From the NCBI GenBank assembly GCA_022496805.1, contig CM040089.1, positions 42,702,372 to 42,766,371 of the forward strand: DNA of 64,000 nucleotides, written 5' to 3'. The notes beneath the pieces are model-generated. The model did no database searches. It had not been told where the DNA came from and saw only the letters and a program-made list of their open reading frames with translations. The translations under genes and the position numbers were made by a program. Origin of the DNA: Pohlia nutans. Its lineage: Eukaryota > Streptophyta > Bryopsida > Bryales > Mniaceae. Of this stretch, positions 10,693 to 22,849 are shown one piece after another. Each line of letters begins with the position of its first letter. The first letter of the stretch is position 1.

Positions 10693-12434
10693 TTGTAGGG
10701 ACACTATTTCTCCTCACTGGCTTGAATGAAACGTGGTAAAAGACATCAATTTTCATTGGACACTAATTGATCACAATTTTGATGCAGTAAAAAAGGATAG
10801 TCTTCCGGCACCAAGGAATAATACTTGAGCATAGTGCCCAAATACTGCTTTTCTACTAGTGTAAATTGACATAAATGAATGTGTAGAGCAACTCATTGTA
10901 AGTTACCTGGAGCTTGCTCTGGGTATAAAATTCTAGAAGACTTGGGAGGTTGGAACTTTTGCACAGTTCACCATACGAAATTATTTCATTACAAAAAATA
11001 AAATTTTATTTAAAAAAACTTGGAGATCACTATGCATGGGTGAATGGAGTAGAAACTCCAAATATTGACAAAGTTTTATAGTCTACGTTCGAGATCATTT
11101 ACAAATAGAATCAAAATTCCTTTTGTGCGGATGTACAACAAAATTGTTTAAGAGTATTGTAAGGTCTCAAATGAATGAACTCTTGATTACGGTAATTTCT
11201 AAAACTATGTGGTATTCTTCACCTTCTTTGATCCTAGTACAAACTCTATAATGTAAAAACATCCAAAACCAATCCTCTACCCATTCACGACAGAGAGAGT
11301 TGCTTACATACCATCTTAACCATAGTTTATTGATTGCAGTTTGGATTGATTGCAGTTTGGATTTCATAAACATTACTTTCATAGCAAATCTACGAGATGA
11401 ACTTAGTGGTGCTCGCAACATCTACTTTGAAAATTCATAGAAAATATGGCTTATTCAAAAATTATAACAATATTATTTGATTTTAAAAATAATCGAAACA
11501 TAATTCGCAATTGCTAATATTAAAAATTTATTGTACCTTGAAAAAAAAAAAAAAAACCCCCTCCACCTATGATGAATTGCTTAACCCTGGAACGACATAC
11601 CAAGCCCACGGGCTTGGTTTTCTCAGTTTTCAAACCACTTTGACCATGAATTTCTAATAATAAAATAAATGTATTTATGAAAATTCTTTCTCAGGCACCA
11701 TTCATGACAATAATAATAAGTACCTACATTTACCTTGGAGTCATTGTCCTGTGGGCAATGACTCAATGGTAGGATGAACAGACACTCAATTCACGCCGGC
11801 CCATAGGCCGGACTTCTTTATACCTACATTTGTAGAATGTAAATCACTTTTATATTTTGAAGTTAAAATTCAAAAATACTCCTTTCTTTCTAAATGAGGA
11901 AATGACATTTAAAAGTATGGTTTAGGTACGTCCAACCTAGTCCAATTTTTAGGAATTTCTTTGGACCCAAACTAAAGTAAACGAGCTTCCCTTTTGTGTC
12001 CAAAAAGAAAAACGGAAAAAGAAACTAACGTAAACGTCCCCTAAAAGGACTGTGGCTTTGGCAACTCAACGCATGATGATCGTGAGGAATTTGCAATTGG
12101 GCCCATGAGGTGATGAGTGAGGCCCGGACCGTAGGAGCCAAATGCCAGCATATTCCCTTCCATAGAAAAAGGTCACGTCTGGGGACCAATCCCGCTTTCC
12201 TAGGGCCCAATTGAATTTAATAATTAACTAATTAATTAATTAATTAGAAAAAGAGGGACAAATTAATCCCATTTTGGGACGCGGCGATTCGGGGTCGATT
12301 CCTTGCTCCTGCCGCCACTCCTCTCTTGCTGTTCCCGCTGCCACGCTGGACGCCACGCTGGCACATAAAATGTTACTTCGATTCCCTGATTTGGAAAGTT
12401 ATTCTTTCCTTTTGACCCAATTGAATTCCGTCCT
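10693..12434. other. Intergenic, no gene; one solo TTAA terminus
   Basis: No gene is recognised. TTAA at 11581-11584 followed by CCCTGGAACGAC resembles the left end of a TTAA-type element, but no matching right end was found. A poly(A) run lies at 11542-11556. Confidence 0.4.
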
Positions 12435-12435
12435 C

Positions 12436-12735
12436 TATTGCCATTATTGTGAGTCACAGTTATTTAGTATTCTCACAGTAATTGTGGTATTAGAACAAAG
12501 TGTGACTCACAATAATTGAGAATTTCATAGTAATTGTGATATTGGAACAAAGTTTGACTCACAATAATTTAGAATTCTCACAGTGATTGTGGTATTAACA
12601 AAGTGTGATTCACAGTAATTGAGAATTCTCACACTAAGTGGTGAGGATTGTGTGTAAAGTCTCACACCAATTGAGAATTGGTGGGAATTCTCACACTAAT
12701 TCTGTGATTGACAGTAATGGCAATAATCGGTGTAC
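12436..12735. mobile_element. MITE with internal tandem repeats, about 300 bp
   Basis: The ends TTGCCATTATTGTGAGTCAC and AATGGCAATAATCGGTGTA are inverted relatives. The interior carries about three successive copies of a roughly 55-60-bp unit containing GTGACTCACAATAATTGAGA and CACAGTAATTGTGGTATTAG. A 208-bp relative at 37700-37907 has only one unit. Confidence 0.75.
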
Positions 12736-12736
12736 T

Positions 12737-13238
12737 ACAAGATTAAAATAAATTAAAACAAATAATTACTTTTGGTCTCATTATTTGCCAATTGGATACA
12801 TGACAATGATTTATATTTTAATATTTGAAATTTGAATACATTATACAACCTTAGAATAATGAAGTACCCAATCCAAACATTCAACCACAACACTTAGTTG
12901 AGGTCTTGAAATCTCCAACTATGGTGAAGAATTACATACTCAAGTCAAAAAAGTTAAAGGATTAAACAATCATGAAAAATGACTACAATAGTTTGAAGAA
13001 GAGGTGAAAATTGCCAAAACTATGCCATTATTAATTACATTATTATGTGAAATGGGTTAACTCACGTAACCTTCTTGAATACGATAGTTGGGGTGGCCAT
13101 TATTGTAGAGGAATACTCCTCTCCAAGAACGAAAAAAATATTGAATTCAAGATTTTATTTTTGAACCTTCAAACAAAACAATGACCTATTGGGTGCTGCA
13201 ATGAAAGTGAATATAAGGAGAATAGAGAGTTTATTTTA
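12737..13238. other. Intergenic, no gene seen
   Basis: AT-rich with no recognisable frame or bounded repeat. Confidence 0.4.
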
Positions 13239-13242
13239 TTAA

Positions 13243-13472
13243 CCTAAAGAACCAAAAAGCCCAAACTAGGAATCATGTTCTTTATGGCAATTTCGAATAG
13301 GTCACATATGTAGACTTTTTTTATTCAAATTTATTTGTCTTTTGATCAACACATGCAACGTTCTTTGCTGATTATGATGATATAAAATATGGTCCTACGT
13401 TATTTATATTTTTCACAATATGATTGATTGACTCTGTCATTTTAAAACTATGAATCCTTGGCCCGTTACGGG
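13243..13472. mobile_element. TTAA-flanked element, 230 bp
   Basis: TTAA at 13239-13242 and 13473-13476 bounds a unit starting CCTAAAGAACCAAAAAGCCC and ending GGCCCGTTACGGG. Related but truncated sequence starts at 17296 (after TTAA, CCCTAAAGGACC) and near 18275. All share GATATAAAAT and ACATGCAA words. Confidence 0.65.
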
Positions 13473-13962
13473 TTAATGAAGTTTTTTTCTATAGGCAAAG
13501 CAAGAAAAACCCTAAGTACTCTATTCAAGGATGTTATGCAATCAGAATTAAAAAAATTCATCTACCACACCAAAATTGTCATGTGTACAATAACTCTCAT
13601 AGCAATTAATAATGGATAGAGCTAACCTAATGGGCGTGAAGAGTGTAAGTTAAAATTGTGCTTCATTGGCTGATTCATGGATCAACATCGGTCTCCTATC
13701 AATGCTGCAGTTATTGGTGAATCTGATCACAATTAATTTGATTGTGGAATTAATTGTCTGACGTGGCAAGGCAATCCCTTTCAGGTGGATCAGCTTTGGA
13801 GGACCTGCCAACCAGAAGAGCACACGTGGAAGCATTCATGGAACATACAATTGAGTATTTTGTGTGGCTAGATAACTGTCAACGGGCATTGTATTTGTAC
13901 ACCGTATATTAGATTCCATGTCATGTAATGAAATATGGAAATGTATTTGTACGTATTCTATA

Positions 13963-14812
13963 TTCCGTATGTCCAGAAAAAACTGTCCTAGTTAAAAAAA
14001 ATACCAACTTAGCGCTTCTTTTTGCTAAAAAAAGAATGTTGTCTTAGTACTAAAAAAAATGGTCTATCTTTAACCCCTAAATGTATCGACCCTTTGAACA
14101 GAAGTAGATGCTAGCCTTAATAGTAGATATTAGCATGGCTCAAATGTACATGAGGTGTACATGAGTGGTCCATTGCAAACATGAAATCTACCCAACAAAT
14201 TTGACATACTTGCATTTGGAGACCTCTCCAATATTATCAACATCTCAACATCACAAGAGATTTACTTAATTGGTAGAGAACCTAATAGGCTTGCAAATAT
14301 GACTTGGATGAGAGTCATCCGAGATTGTATGAGAAAGTTACCAAGCTTTGAATCTGTTCGTAATCCAGTTTCTGGACGCTGGGACGTTTAGGGTTAATAG
14401 CACTATGTAGTTTGTGTGTCATTCTCATTAAGCACTTCTTTGATATTTCTTTAAGGAAATCCGTAATGTACCATCCCGTTATTGCACTAGATGTGCGTGA
14501 AATGGTGCAGTGCATCGTTACCAAAAGTAACACCGATCTTGCATGCTCTCGAACGTGGGAACTTGTGCTCAACGCCGTGTTACACACGGGAACACGTGCG
14601 TTCTTCTATATTATTGCACCAGTACTCGGGCTGCCGCCTTAGAGCACGGGTGCAGTAATATTGGGTTACGCACTCGTTCCAATGCGTAACCCCTTATATT
14701 GTCTGCCTTGTTTGAAGTAAACAAGACTCACGTTTGAAGTATAAAACATAGGACACTTATGTTGGGAAAAGAATGCCGAAAACTAGGACAATCATTTTCC
14801 GGACATAGGGAG
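13963..14812. mobile_element. Stowaway-type element, 850 bp, host of a nested MITE
   Basis: The termini TTCCGTATGTCCAGAAAA and TTTTCCGGACATAGGGAG are inverted relatives, each followed inward by CTAGGACA-type sequence. They are flanked by TA (13961-13962, 14813-14814). The TTAA element at 14074-14393 is inserted inside it. Confidence 0.7.
14074..14393. mobile_element. TTAA-flanked piggyBac-like MITE, 320 bp, nested
   Basis: TTAA at 14070-14073 and 14394-14397 bounds termini CCCCTAAATGTATCGACC and GGGACGTTTAGGG. It is a close relative of 8321-8642 in the same orientation and sits inside the Stowaway-type element 13963-14812, so it inserted later. Confidence 0.75.
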
Positions 14813-14814
14813 TA

Positions 14815-15359
14815 CTATGATAAAGATGTAGTCACTAATACAATGGTGTAATTAGGTATGGCATTATGAGAAGACAAAAGGTAGAAATAGAAACAAAAAT
14901 ATATGGCTTTAATTCCCTTCAAGTATTAATTAGATTCATATCTACTATAGCCAAAGGGCAAGTTGGGCACATTAGTGTTCAATAATTAATTAAAGCGTGG
15001 AAATTGGGTTGAGCACTTCGAATATTCCTTGAAATCCTTATTTTCTCTTTGCAAATGTTTTTTTGAAAAAACAATTCCCTTAAATTTTGGCATGCTATTT
15101 TTAGGTTTTTTGGCCCAACTTGCCCAAAAAGAAGAATTCCATTATTTGTTTGAGATTGATATGGAACAAAACTTTCATACTTGAAAAGAACTCCAATACT
15201 CCTTCGTTCCACTAAAACACCATGCTTTCTTTTGTCCTCCTTTGTTCCACATTAATCTTTTAGTGCCTAGGGTGGTTATGGAGAAACCACCGTTTTTTGG
15301 GTGATGTTTCTTTAAAACTCTCTCTGTTGAAATTAGGGATACTATTAATAGTATCCAAC
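14815..15359. other. Intergenic, Stowaway remnants
   Basis: No gene. Partial sequences related to 16090-16420 (words such as GAGATTGATATG and AAGCATGGTGTTT) indicate degraded MITE pieces. Confidence 0.4.
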
Positions 15360-16081
15360 TGTACGAATGTAAGCATAGCTTAATCAAACAAGTATCAATT
15401 AAATCTTAGTAAGATCGGACTGTTGGATTGAATGATTATAGTATGTCTTTGACCATATAATGCACACTCAAAAATGAGATTTTGGAGGGTGTGTGACTTC
15501 AAAGTTATGTAAAATTTGAGTTAAATTTTTAATAATGAAAGTAAAGTTGTTCAGCAATGACCTATGTCAACACCTCTCTATAGCAATCTTTCATGTCAAG
15601 AACGGACTCACAAATATTATTGTGAATTTTATAAGTAAGAGTGACTTATCTATATATGGTTTAGGACAAAAATTTATACATTAAAAATATGAATGGAATT
15701 GGTAAATTGATGAAGATCGCAATACATATACTAATGGAACATGAACAAGATAACACAATCCGAAAAGAAAAACAAGATAACAAACTTCCAAACACAAGAA
15801 ATACTGCATAGTACGTGAGTAGTATTTGTAAGCTTTTGCTGTATTTTGAGGTATTTGCAGTATTTTGGTGTTTTGTACATAGGTATTTTAATAGTTGCAA
15901 GCATTGTTCCAAATTGATTTAAAAAATATATATAAATATTTTATTATTTTTTCAGAAGATGTGTATTATAAATCCACAACTTTGAACTTCACAACTCAAA
16001 ATTCAATCCTTCACAAATTTTTCATTAATTGCGTTTCCAACTCATTAGTGACCACAATGTGGTCTTCTAGGTACTAAAGGG
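15360..16081. mobile_element. piggyBac-like element, truncated inverted copy
   Basis: This is an inverted relative of the 802-bp element at 42751-43552. The complete end is GACCACATTGTGGTC-type sequence followed by GTACTAAAGGG and TTAA (16082-16085). The other end is missing or degraded, so the left boundary is approximate. Confidence 0.6.
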
Positions 16082-16417
16082 TTAAGCTTCATGTACCCTG
16101 AAAATAGACAACTTAACTAGTCCAATGGTGTGGACCTTGAGCACAACAATGTGGACCCTCAACAAATAGGAATAGTAGTTTGAGCAAACATGAAGCTTAA
16201 TGTGGGACATATTCACAAGGCATTGAGAAAGTTTAATATGGAACAAAGGGAATAATTTACAAAAGAAAGCATGGTGTTTGAGTAGGACAAAGGGAATATC
16301 TTTTTGAGATTGATATGAAACATACATACCCAAAAAAGAAGAACTCCAAATTCTTTTCGGAGATTGAAATGAAACATACTCCGTATCCAAGAAGAGAAAG
16401 AGTGACATCGATCATAA

Positions 16418-16774
16418 AGGCCGCTTTACACTTAGGAGTCAGGCCCGTTGTTCTTGGGCCCAATGCAACAAAAAATCAACCCATGTTACACACCTCAAAC
16501 ACTCAATTAAAATTAGATTACAGTTTTTAATGAAATGTGCATTCGGGCCCAAGCCTAGAGTTTGGGATTCCATATTTGGTGAACCCAATAAAATGAGTTA
16601 GGCTCGTGTAAGAGCTTGTCAATTTTAATGTAGAAAATGTTTTGGTTACATTAGGCTCGACTTTTAGTGTAAAAGGGTTGGGCCTAAAGAATGGCTTTCG
16701 ACCAAGAAGAAACGAAGATTTCAGCCCATTTTCTCATCAATAGTTTGGGCCCGACTCCTAATGTAAAGTGGCCC
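16418..16774. mobile_element. PIF/Harbinger-type MITE, 357 bp
   Basis: The termini AGGCCGCTTTACACTTAGGA and TCCTAATGTAAAGTGGCCC are flanked by TAA (16415-16417, 16775-16777). The inner GGGCC-rich arms extend the inverted repeat. It is a separate family from 513-874 but shares the general terminal design. Confidence 0.8.
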
Positions 16775-16777
16775 TAA

Positions 16778-18566
16778 GATCATCATGTGTTGCTTGGGGT
16801 AGCTTTACTAACTATGCCACGTGGACGTACATAGCCAGTGCTAGAATAGCAAAAAGTAAGAATTTTGACACACATGTAAACTCAAGCTGACGTGGAGCCT
16901 GTTTACAATGTCACAACAGGTGGGCTCTTTTCATCACTTTTTCCATGAACTGAAGGTCCGAGGCCTCACTGGTGGCCAGATCCTCCAATTGCAAATGAGT
17001 TCCAATCAACAAATTAAATTGCTCCAAGCCAGTCAGCATCAATGCATGTTTCATTGAATGGCTTCCGGCACCACTCATTCTCAAATACTTATGTGCATCC
17101 GACACGTGGACATTTGGGGAGCCCAGCCTTTGCCTTGCCTTGCTTCCAGTGGTTGAAAAATTAATCATATGCTCAATTTGAAGGTTAGCTTTCTTTTTGC
17201 ATGCAATACAAAAGCGCAACCCAAGTGACCCAATCACGAGCCCTCTCGTTTGAATGATTCACAATCATGTTGCACAACAGAAGCACTTCAATTAACCCTA
17301 AAGGACCAAGAAGACCAAATTGGGCCTCATGTTGTATTTAGCATTTTTAGTAGATTCTAAGTGGAGTTTCTTTTCTTTAACGCATGCAATGTTCTTTGCT
17401 GATTCAAACGATGATATAAAATTTGATCTCATTTAAATTATAATTTTCACAACATGATCAATTGAATTTGTCGTTTTAAAACCATGAATCAATAACCAAT
17501 AGAATGCATCTCTATTTTCACCAATAGAACAATGCCTGCATTGAATAAAGAAACATGCCCCAAAAGACCCACAACTAGTGGCTATTTTGTCATGTGGGAC
17601 ATCTTCTGCTCGGTCTTTTTATTAGTCTATGTGGGCAATGTTTCTACTAGGGTTTTTTGTCGCCTAAATCATCATTTTTCAATGAAAGAAAAAGGGGAAA
17701 AATAAAATAAAATCTTGCTTGGCATATGCATTTCCGAGGTAAGCGAACATGTCACAAGCCATATGTCAACAGTGGTAGGGACGGAAATTTTGGTGATAGA
17801 TCTCTCCATGTTACATCCGGCCGCGACTTCGAAGACAAAGGCCAATTGATTTCCATGCTGCATAGTTCAAAATTCTACTGGCCCACAAAATAATTCTGTG
17901 CCCATGACATTCATATCATCCATCCACCCACAAGTAATGCGTGGAGGAAAATCAACCAACCATGGATGATTTTTAAAATTAAAAAAAACAATCTTCAGTA
18001 CAAGGGCATGCTTTCCGAGGTGAGCCAATATGTCACAAGACGTCAACCAGCTCCAATTCCAGCCCTTCATTTCCCCTTGAACCTCAATTTGCGTGTGTAA
18101 CTTCCAGATCTTTGTACCTTCTCCCAGCCGCAATTGATTGTGAGGCCTGTTTTTTTTCGAAACAAAAGGTGAATTATGAGTCTCAAAACTGGAGTGACTC
18201 CATTGGTTTTTTTTTAAACCTTTTTATTTGCCAACTTGTGAATATACTGTCCTCCCAGTTATCTAGCCGCGTCGTCCCTAAAGGACCAAGGACTCTTGAT
18301 TTTAAAATGACAAATTCAATTGAAAAATATAATGCAGGTGAGACCAAATTTTATATCACCGGAATCAGTGAAGAACATTGCATGTGTTAGTTAACCCCTA
18401 AACATCCACTATGTATATTTTAACAATTTTGAGGAGGTCCTATTTGGACTCCCTCTTGTTCAATTTATTTCATATTTTATTTATTTATTTACCAACACAT
18501 GCAATGATCTTCACTAGCTCGAGTGATATAAAATGTGGCCCCATCTGAATCATATTTTTCACAATA
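16778..18566. other. Intergenic with solo TTAA termini, no gene
   Basis: Minus-strand frames here show no recognised domain. TTAA-plus-CCC termini occur at 17292 and 18391 without bounded partners. Sequence blocks at 17150-17480 and 18250-18600 share repeat words with 13243-13472. Confidence 0.4.
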
Positions 18567-18924
18567 GAGTTATCTGTAAAGTCCTTCAAACTTTGAAAGA
18601 GATACCTAGAATTTTGTTTTAATATAGTCTTATTTGGTCTCTCCAAATAGTTATAAGGTATGGAAGAGCTTGGTGGTCTACAATTATTAGGTGTGTAAGA
18701 GCTTAGTGGTCTTCAAAGTCATGTGGAACTTTTTTGGGCACCAAAAGAGGAGCTCAAAAAAGTTTTATATGACTTTGAAGAGCACCAAGCTCTTACACAC
18801 CTAATAATTGTAGATCACCAAGCTCTTCCATACCTTTTAACTATTTGGAGAGACCAAATAAGACTATATTAAAACAAAATTCTAGGTATCTCTTTCAAAG
18901 TTTGAAGGACTTTGCGAATAACTC
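18567..18924. mobile_element. Long-TIR MITE, 358 bp, TA-flanked
   Basis: Two arms of about 160 bp pair with each other. The outer ends are GAGTTATCTGTAAAGTCCTT and AAGGACTTTGCGAATAACTC, flanked by TA (18565-18566, 18925-18926). Inner paired words include AAGCTCTTACACACCTAATA. A relative at 40253-40909 carries another insertion. Confidence 0.85.
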
Positions 18925-18926
18925 TA

Positions 18927-20160
18927 ATATGATCAATTCAAAAACTGTGACCTTGGTTAAAAACAAAGAGAGTTAAATAAAAAGAAGTCCACATAGGACC
19001 TATTCAAAACTGCTTAAAAAAGAAAGAAACACGAGGTCCAATTTGGGTTCTTGGTCTTTTATACGGAGAGAGGGCCAACATGAAAAAAAACGACCAAAGC
19101 ATTTGGGAATCCCTGCAATGGAAATTTTCCCTCCACCAGTTGCCAAATTTAATCTGCACAGGACTGAAACTCCCGCCTCCATAGAAGTAAACTGATTTTA
19201 AGGAGCATCGGTTGATGGAAACTGTTGAAAAAATATCTGGAATTACGGCATGCACAGAGATTTTCACCACCCCATGTGTTTCGTGAGAGTTTGAATCTTT
19301 TGTAGTTGATAAAAATTTGTTCCATTTGTTTGTACCTAAAAAAACAAAAAGAATCTTTTGTACTAGGCCAGCCAGTTTGAAATTCAATTGGGAACTCATG
19401 CAAATGATGTGCATAGGATTCCTCGTTGAGAAGACGTTCTACAGTGGCAACTATACAACGTAAGTCGACGTGAGGCTCGGAGGATTATAAAACTCCTTTT
19501 TCTTCTGGTCCCCAAAAACATAAACAAAATTAAATCGTTTCTTTACTGTCGGAAGGCATTCAAACGGTGACAAGAACCATGCATTGGGCATTAAAACCTC
19601 AAATATTAATGCCATGTATGCATTATTTCGTGAATTGAATTGCATGCCGAAGGCTCCGAAGACTGAGAATATGCCCACTGAGAGACTGATCTCCTGGAAT
19701 TAAATGAAGGCATTATAATAAGACACCGAGATTGTTGATTGAACCTCCATTTTCGTACCTTAAGAAAAATGGCTCTTTCACAGGTGAACAAAATAAGAAC
19801 TCTGGTTCGCGTGAATAAGGTGTCTATTCGACCCACCCATGGTTCCATCTCCATCGGACAAAGGACCAGTGGTGCAGGACTACTTTCCCTTCTCGAGGGT
19901 AAACACTGTAGTAACCATAATCTCAATGTAGCTTCTTCTTGCCATTGTGCCAAGATTCCATTGGACTAGAGGAGAGGGATTAGAGCTGATAATCAATCCT
20001 AGAGAGCATTAACTTCTTATATAGCAGGTAGCATTAACTCTTCACCAAGATGCACTGTTTGGACTCTACATGCATGTTCAACTTCACTGTTTGGTTCAAC
20101 TACGACATTGATCTTGAGATGATCCAATGGCTCGAAGTGGCTTACATTGAGATTATGTCC
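18927..20160. other. Intergenic, no gene seen
   Basis: Minus-strand frames of up to 136 codons are present but resemble no family I recognise and lack supporting splice structure. Confidence 0.4.
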
Positions 20161-20283
20161 GGTAATTCAAAAGTAGGCAAGATCGACTATCGCAGGCCAG
20201 TACCTCTCCCTCGCCTGTGGCTGTGGCTCGGTAGGTCCTGACCTGCGGTTATACCCCATAGTCTTGCCTGCTTTTGAATTACC
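20161..20283. mobile_element. Hairpin MITE, 123 bp
   Basis: The arms GGTAATTCAAAAGTAGGCAA and TTGCCTGCTTTTGAATTACC flank a GC-rich centre that is itself partly palindromic. No clear target duplication. Confidence 0.7.
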
Positions 20284-21954
20284 AAGTAATTGAGTAACCA
20301 GATGCCGAGAACCGCGTAACAAAGTAAAATTATGCCTTCAGTGAGTTTTTAAACGTGGATGGTTTGTTGTACAAGGTGTCTTTTTGTGCGGGAAGCACAC
20401 AACCATCATGAGAGAGAGCTTCAGTTGCAACAGGAATGTACTTCTTGTGAGATATTTTTTTAATTAGCTTGGCTCATTCTTACTGTATCTGATACCCTTG
20501 GGATGCGTACATAATGCTTCCATTTCGGGTACTTGTACTTGTATACAGTGGTGGTTTTCTAGAATGTACCCAGACTGTTCATTTGAGAAATACAAAAATT
20601 GAATATTGATGCTCAAAGATGCTCATTACCGACGTGCGTGATACGAGTGTCCAAGCAAAGCCACAAGTTAGATCTGCTGGTTGTAACACAGTTCCGTTTT
20701 AGCAATGGATTGTTCAATTTTATCATTTTTAATTTTGATTTTCCCTTTTTTGGGCATGGTGATTGTATGAGCTTGGTACGTCCAAACTTTCCCTGTCCTG
20801 AGGCCCTGGCCACTCGTGGCGCCATTGGCAAACTGGCTCTAAATTGAGTTTCTGGTCACCCAGTCGGTGCTATTGTAGTTTGTGCACCATGCACGCCCAC
20901 AGCTATGTTAGCTGGGAAGTTTGCACATATATTGCACTTATTGATCCAAGTGAGAACAAACCCATCAAGATTCTTGTACTAGTTTCAAACGGAACCCATG
21001 CATGTCACGCTCAAATCATGGCCACACTATTTGGCTTCCCTGTTTGGGTGAATTAATGGACAAGAGATGCATACATCCTGCAGGGGCTGTGAGCTCACGT
21101 TTTCTTCACGTTTCTGATATTTATCTTCCTTCAGGAAAAAAACATTTACATCTGATTCGTCTGTTTGTGCGTTGTGAACTCTACCTTTGAAAGGAGGCAT
21201 CAAGGGCACATTCCGAGGAGAAATTTTAGCTTAACTAGCTAAGATCCTACATTTTCTTGGACCAACTAGTTTTATGGAGGTTTTCTAGGCCTTAAGAAAA
21301 TAGGAAATTATATTTTGATTTCCTCCTCAAATGATCAGCTTTTTTTTCGAACTCGATTAGGTAATTCTGAATTTCAACCGGCTAATATGTAACTAAAGGT
21401 TGATTCTCCCTGTCGTCGGGGAGTTCTTTCCTTGATGTTTTCTTCTATTCAAATGTTCAATAGATTCAAAAAGGAGAAGAACAAAACGTGAGACATCAAG
21501 GATAGCACTTGCTACATACACCTACATGGCATAGTTAGTCAAATTACCCAAATAGACTCTTTATTCATGCTAGCCTTTGGTTGGACTTTTTCTTTCTTTC
21601 CCATGCTAAAAATGTAATAATGAACTAATAATCTTTAGGGCTAAGAGGATGGAAAAGGTTATTGAACATAATGCTAAGTCGTCCTTTTGAATCAATCTAA
21701 ACCTAAATGTTTTAAATGATCAGGTGGGTTATACCAGTCGTTTGGCCATTCCTATAAATGAGAGACCAAAACATTTTCAGTGAAAATGTATTGCTTGCCT
21801 TTTGTTTTAATAATTCATGGACAAAATTCATGTAAAAAAAAGACAGGAAATGAAAATCTGATGTATCATACGTGATATGATCAGTACTCAGCAAACAAAA
21901 GAGTTTCAAGCTACCTGGCAAGAACATTACTGGAGTAATATATGACAATAGGGG
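20284..21954. other. Intergenic, no gene seen
   Basis: No conserved frame, RNA gene or bounded repeat was recognised. Confidence 0.4.
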
Positions 21955-22272
21955 TGTCACGGCGCTTTCGAGAAGTTGATTCTTTGAAGATTGAGAACCC
22001 AGGGAGAGAATTCAAGAGCCAATCGTGGGCATTCTCCACGAAGTCCTTGAATGAGTGTGAAAAATGAGAACAGTAGCAAACTGGGGGAATTTGCTTGCAG
22101 AGGAGAAGAAATGAAGCTTCTCAATCTTCATGCCCACTCGTCCCCTTAGGAGGAGAAAAATGAAGCTTGTCAATCTTGAGAGATTGACTGTGTCCTCTGC
22201 AATTCAAAGGAGAAAGTGCCACGAACCCATTCTCTGAAGATTGAGAATGGGAAGAAAGTGCCCTGACACCAC
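21955..22272. mobile_element. Probable TIR element, about 318 bp
   Basis: The imperfect inverted ends GGTGTCACGGCGCTTTC and GAAAGTGCCCTGACACC surround an interior with repeated TGAAGCTT and TCAATCTT words in both orientations. Target duplication is unclear, so the superfamily is not assigned. Confidence 0.5.
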
Positions 22273-22653
22273 CTCCTGATGGTAAACAGGAGCATTTGAT
22301 CCCTAAATAAAGAAGGCTGCAACCCTAAATAAAACAAAAGTTGACTATTATCCACTCAAATGAATTTGTAAAGAATCTGAGTGATTAGGTGCAGCTCTGG
22401 GAGTTTCAATTCCATAAATATTGAAGTCCAGCTGAACATTGGTTAGTTAGATCTTTCAGGATACATTGACCTCCATAGAGCCACCAAGCATTGGATATGA
22501 AGAACATGATCATATCTCCTAATTTTGTGCTTTATTTCTAATCAGAGTTATGGTGTTCTATTCTTTTGAGACTCTTGATTGAGCATGATTGAACAAGAAA
22601 CAGCGACGTGACAACATCTACATCATAACAAGGCTCTACTTTCCTGTTATCTA
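22273..22653. other. Intergenic, no gene seen
   Basis: Nothing recognisable. Confidence 0.4.
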
Positions 22654-22846
22654 CACTAGTAGCAGACCTTTCGTTATTCCTGACTTCATGGAAACAATGA
22701 ATAGGGGTTGAATATTATGTTTATATTTTTGTCTTCTTGTGACCAAAACCACTCACCAGCACTGACACAACCCATGTACTTGGCGCGGTTTCATTCCTTT
22801 TTCATTCATTTATAGTAAGTGAAAAACGACACATTTCCTACTAGTG
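22654..22846. mobile_element. CACTA-type MITE, 193 bp
   Basis: The element starts CACTAGTAGCAGACC and ends GGAAATGT-type sequence inverted to CTACTAGTG. It is flanked by the 3-bp duplication CTA (22651-22653, 22847-22849). CACTA termini with 3-bp duplications define this superfamily. Relatives are at 24780-24974 (inverted) and 48000-48150 (truncated). Confidence 0.8.
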
Positions 22847-22849
22847 CTA

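Noticed and set aside
19004..19414. Minus-strand frame of 136 codons
   Set aside because: Composition is unlike a coding exon, no family resemblance, and overlapping frames are equally open.
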